Shown piece after piece: positions 61,355 to 64,000 of a stretch of 64,000 bases of DNA (within the stretch, counting starts at the first letter, position 1; each line of letters opens with the position of its first letter). The notes under the pieces were generated by a model that worked only from the letters and a program-made list of their open reading frames with translations, did not search any database and was not told the DNA's origin. Origin of the DNA: Algibacter_G agarivorans (GTDB lineage Bacteria > Bacteroidota > Bacteroidia > Flavobacteriales > Flavobacteriaceae); NCBI RefSeq assembly GCF_039543245.1, contig NZ_BAABJJ010000001.1:124001-188000 (forward strand), read 5' to 3'. The position numbers were made by a program, and so were the translations under genes.

Positions 61355-62596
61355 TTATCTAATTTTCAAAGTCACAATAGAAATAATAGCTAGCAATATG
61401 CCTACAATCCAAAAACGTGTTACTATTTTGCTTTCGTGATATCCAGATTTTTGATAGTGATGATGTAGTGGCGCCATCTTAAAAATACGTCGCCCCTCCC
61501 CATACTTCTTTTTGGTATATTTAAACCAACTAACTTGCATAACCACCGATAAATTCTCCGCTAAAAAGATGCCGCATAATACTGGGATTAACCATTCTTT
61601 ACGCACCGCTATTGCTATAACGGCAATTATTCCGCCAATAGTCAAACTCCCCGTATCGCCCATAAACACTTGAGCTGGAAAAGTGTTATACCATAAAAAC
61701 CCAATAAGCGCACCTACAAACGCCGCTATATAAATTGTTATTTCCTCAACTCTGGGGATATACATTATATTGAGGTATTCTGAGAAAATAATATTACCAG
61801 ATACCCAAGCAAAAATCCCCAACGTTAGGACAATTATAGCTGAAGTTCCCGCAGCCAAACCATCAATACCGTCGGTTAAGTTAGCACCATTTGAGACTGC
61901 AGTTATAATAAATATGGACACCAAAATAAAAATAATCCATGCGTACTTTTGTAAATGTGGGTTTATCCAAGTGATTAAATCTGCGTAATCGAACTCATTT
62001 CCTTTTACAAACGGAATAGTTGTTTTAGTTGATTTCACTTCGTCTTCGAATAACTTTGAAGCTTCAATATTTGGATTCTCTGCCAAAAGAACACGTTGCT
62101 CTGCAATAGGAAGTTTTTCCTTCATGGTTACATCTTGATGAAAAAACAAAGTTGCACCAACAATAATCCCAAGACCAACTTGGCCTAAAACTTTAAAGCG
62201 TCCTTTTAAACCCTCTTTATCATTTTTAAACTTTTTGATGTAATCATCAATAAATCCAATAGTTCCCATCCAAAGAGTCGTCACTATTAAAAGAAGAATG
62301 TAAATATTTTCTAATTTTGCTAATAACAACACTGGAATTAAAGTGGCAAGAATAATGATAACACCACCCATTGTTGGCGTACCTGCCTTTTCCTTTTGAC
62401 CATCAAGACCTAAATCCCTAATGGTTTCTCCCACTTGCTGTTTTAATAAAAAACGAATGATTCTTTTACCGTAAATAGTAGAAATTAACAGGGATAAAAT
62501 CATAGCTAAAGCCGCTCTAAAGGTTAAAAAACCAAAAAGTGTTGCTCCAGGAAATTGAAACTGTTTTTCTAAATATTCGAATAGGTAATACAACAT
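61355..62596 (-). CDS. mraY: Phospho-MurNAc-pentapeptide translocase
   Basis: A 413-residue membrane enzyme making lipid I. GTPTMGGVIIILATLIPVLL, TLWMGTIGFIDDYIKK, NGANLTDGIDGLAAGTSA and VFMGDTGSLTIGG are the catalytic loops, and MAPLHHHYQKSGYHE is the histidine motif. It is about 50 residues longer than E. coli MraY because of an insert at about 150-215 (AEQRVLLAENPNIEASKLFE), a feature I associate with Bacteroidota. The murE stop is 1 bp upstream. Confidence 0.96.
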   Translation of the reverse strand: MLYYLFEYLEKQFQFPGATLFGFLTFRAALAMILSLLISTIYGKRIIRFLLKQQVGETIRDLGLDGQKEKAGTPTMGGVIIILATLIPVLLLAKLENIYILLLIVTTLWMGTIGFIDDYIKKFKNDKEGLKGRFKVLGQVGLGIIVGATLFFHQDVTMKEKLPIAEQRVLLAENPNIEASKLFEDEVKSTKTTIPFVKGNEFDYADLITWINPHLQKYAWIIFILVSIFIITAVSNGANLTDGIDGLAAGTSAIIVLTLGIFAWVSGNIIFSEYLNIMYIPRVEEITIYIAAFVGALIGFLWYNTFPAQVFMGDTGSLTIGGIIAVIAIAVRKEWLIPVLCGIFLAENLSVVMQVSWFKYTKKKYGEGRRIFKMAPLHHHYQKSGYHESKIVTRFWIVGILLAIISIVTLKIR

Positions 62597-62597
62597 A

Positions 62598-64000
62598 TTA
62601 TTTTTGTAATTGTTTTAAAAATTCTTGTACTATTTTAAGATCATCAAAATCAAAACGTTCGCCTTTAATTTCCTGATAGGTTTCATGTCCTTTGCCAGCT
62701 ATTAAAATAATATCGTTAGGCTGCGCCATTTGGCAAGCCGCTTTAATAGCTTGTTTTCTATCAACAATGGTCAGCACCTTTTTATAGTTTAATGGTTCTA
62801 CCCCTTTTTCTATATCTTCTAAAATAGCTTCTGGCTTTTCGCTTCTTGGATTATCGCTTGTAAAAATCACTTTAGTACTTAGCACCGAAGCGATATGCCC
62901 CATTTTAGGACGCTTGGTTTTATCTCTATCACCACCACAACCAACAACTGTAATGAGTTCTTCGTTTTTGGTACGAATGCTATTAATGGTTTCTAATACA
63001 TTTTTTAAAGCATCAGGTGTGTGTGCATAATCTACAATAGCCGTTATTTTTTCATTTGAAACCACATACTGGAAACGTCCGCTTACATTTTCTAAATCAC
63101 TTATTAATCTCAAAACCTCTACTTTTTCAAGTCCTAATAATTCTGCAGTAGCGTAAATTGCCAATACATTATATGCATTGAAATTCCCGATAAGCCTTGT
63201 CCAAACCTCGCTATCATTCACTTTAAGCAAAAGACCTCCAAATTGGTTTTCTAATATTTGAGATTTATAATCGGCATAGCTCTTTAAGGCATAGGTATAT
63301 TTTCGAGCTCTAGTGTTTTGTAACATAACCAAGCCGTTTTTATCATCAATATTTACAATAGCAAATGCTTTATCTGAAAGCTCATCAAAGAACTTCTTTT
63401 TAACATCTCTATATTCTGCAAAAGTGTTATGATAATCTAAATGGTCATGGGATAAATTTGTGAATATTCCGCCTTCAAATTGCAAGCCTTCCGTTCTGTA
63501 TTGATGAATGCCATGCGAACTCACTTCCATAAAACAAAACTCTACACCAACTGCATTCATTTCACTTAAATACTTATTAATAGTCAATGAATCTGGTGTG
63601 GTATGCGTAGCTTTATGCTCAGTATTATCAACCATAATTTTTACGGTTGACAACAAGCCCACTTTGTATCCTGCTTTTTTAAACAATTGATATAATAAGC
63701 TTGCTACAGTTGTTTTTCCGTTAGTTCCGGTAACTCCAACCAATCTTAAATTTTCTGATGGCGTATGGTAATAATTTGAAGCCATAATTGCCAAGGCTTT
63801 ACTAGAGTTATCAACTTCTACATAAGTAACACCATCTTCTAATTTTTCTGGTAGTTTTTCGCAAACAATGCTTTTCGCCCCTTTTTCTATAGCGATATCA
63901 ATAAAATCATGACCATCTGCAATCGCACCTCGAATAGCCACAAATAAATCGCCATTAGTAATTTTACGAGAATCAAAATCAATAGCGGGCACATCTATAC
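62598..64000 (-). CDS. murE: UDP-MurNAc-tripeptide synthetase (N-terminus beyond window)
   Basis: A Mur ligase adding the third stem-peptide residue. The ATP loop is VGVTGTNGKTTVASLLYQLF. FTSDNPRSEKPEAI contains DNPR, the motif of the meso-diaminopimelate-adding type. IDFDSRKITNGDLFVAIRGA is the N-terminal substrate domain. A GTG at 63992 is only an internal valine, because the frame stays open to the window edge and about 20-25 residues typical of the family precede it. First visible gene of the cluster. Confidence 0.95.
   Translation of the reverse strand, partial: IDVPAIDFDSRKITNGDLFVAIRGAIADGHDFIDIAIEKGAKSIVCEKLPEKLEDGVTYVEVDNSSKALAIMASNYYHTPSENLRLVGVTGTNGKTTVASLLYQLFKKAGYKVGLLSTVKIMVDNTEHKATHTTPDSLTINKYLSEMNAVGVEFCFMEVSSHGIHQYRTEGLQFEGGIFTNLSHDHLDYHNTFAEYRDVKKKFFDELSDKAFAIVNIDDKNGLVMLQNTRARKYTYALKSYADYKSQILENQFGGLLLKVNDSEVWTRLIGNFNAYNVLAIYATAELLGLEKVEVLRLISDLENVSGRFQYVVSNEKITAIVDYAHTPDALKNVLETINSIRTKNEELITVVGCGGDRDKTKRPKMGHIASVLSTKVIFTSDNPRSEKPEAILEDIEKGVEPLNYKKVLTIVDRKQAIKAACQMAQPNDIILIAGKGHETYQEIKGERFDFDDLKIVQEFLKQLQK

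Noticed and set aside
1..64000. CRISPR array
   Set aside because: No series of regularly spaced identical repeats was found; short repeats present are heptamer tracts, iterons and palindromes.

Overview
The window is AT-rich chromosomal DNA from a member of the Flavobacteriaceae (Bacteroidota), probably marine and saccharolytic. The evidence is a SusC-type TonB-dependent receptor, GH97/GH65/GH13 glucan enzymes, promoter boxes of the Bacteroidota type (TAnnTTTG at -7), and a full division/cell-wall cluster in canonical order. The species cannot be named from sequence alone.

Region 1 (1-16910) is an alpha-glucan/maltodextrin utilisation locus. A SusC receptor gene runs off the left edge on the minus strand. 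Diverging from it are a LacI-family regulator and then an apparent operon: MFS disaccharide symporter, beta-phosphoglucomutase, GH65 maltose phosphorylase, GH97 SusB-like alpha-glucosidase and three GH13 lipoproteins. The implied route is surface binding and amylolysis, uptake by SusC, periplasmic trimming, proton symport of maltose, phosphorolysis to glucose plus beta-glucose-1-phosphate, and isomerisation to glucose-6-phosphate. A 16-bp perfect palindrome upstream of the susC promoter is the likely LacI-type operator.

Region 2 (about 16911-30018) starts with a gene-poor kilobase of terminators and a MITE-like palindrome. It continues with a minus-strand pentose operon: xylR-xylB-xylA-xylE-tkt-tal. 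Upstream of that lie a DUF1080 protein, a heavily decayed DUF2264 gene, a Tat-exported Gfo/Idh/MocA oxidoreductase and a kelch-repeat remnant. These look like the ruins of a second polysaccharide locus.

Region 3 (30154-32642) is short housekeeping sequence: a BLUF blue-light receptor, rpe and two tandem CBS-pair paralogues.

Region 4 (32664-50876) is an 18.2-kb integrative element inserted in the 3' end of tRNA-Arg(UCG). It has 16-bp att core repeats, GTGACACA arm-type repeats at both ends, a tyrosine integrase, an excisionase-like HTH protein, a putative replication protein beside 20-bp iterons, and its own replacement tRNA terminator. Its cargo is defence-like. There is a toxin-antitoxin-SecB-chaperone (TAC) module, a type I restriction system with an extra Cys/His/Asp protein between hsdS and hsdR, and an unrecognised three-gene membrane/J-domain/coiled-coil cassette directly upstream of hsdM. 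A block of small membrane and lipoprotein genes of unknown function completes it. The three-gene cassette and the TAC module are the best candidates for an undescribed or little-described system.

Region 5 (50862-64000) is chromosomal backbone on the minus strand: tRNA-Arg, a GatB/YqeY protein and the dcw cluster murE-mraY-murD-ftsW-murG-murC-ftsQ-ftsA-ftsZ (listed in transcription order). A four-helix-bundle (S23/IVP family) gene sits between ftsW and murG. An internally deleted relic of the same gene lies between mraY and murD. Both are embedded in ATTTACG heptamer repeats.
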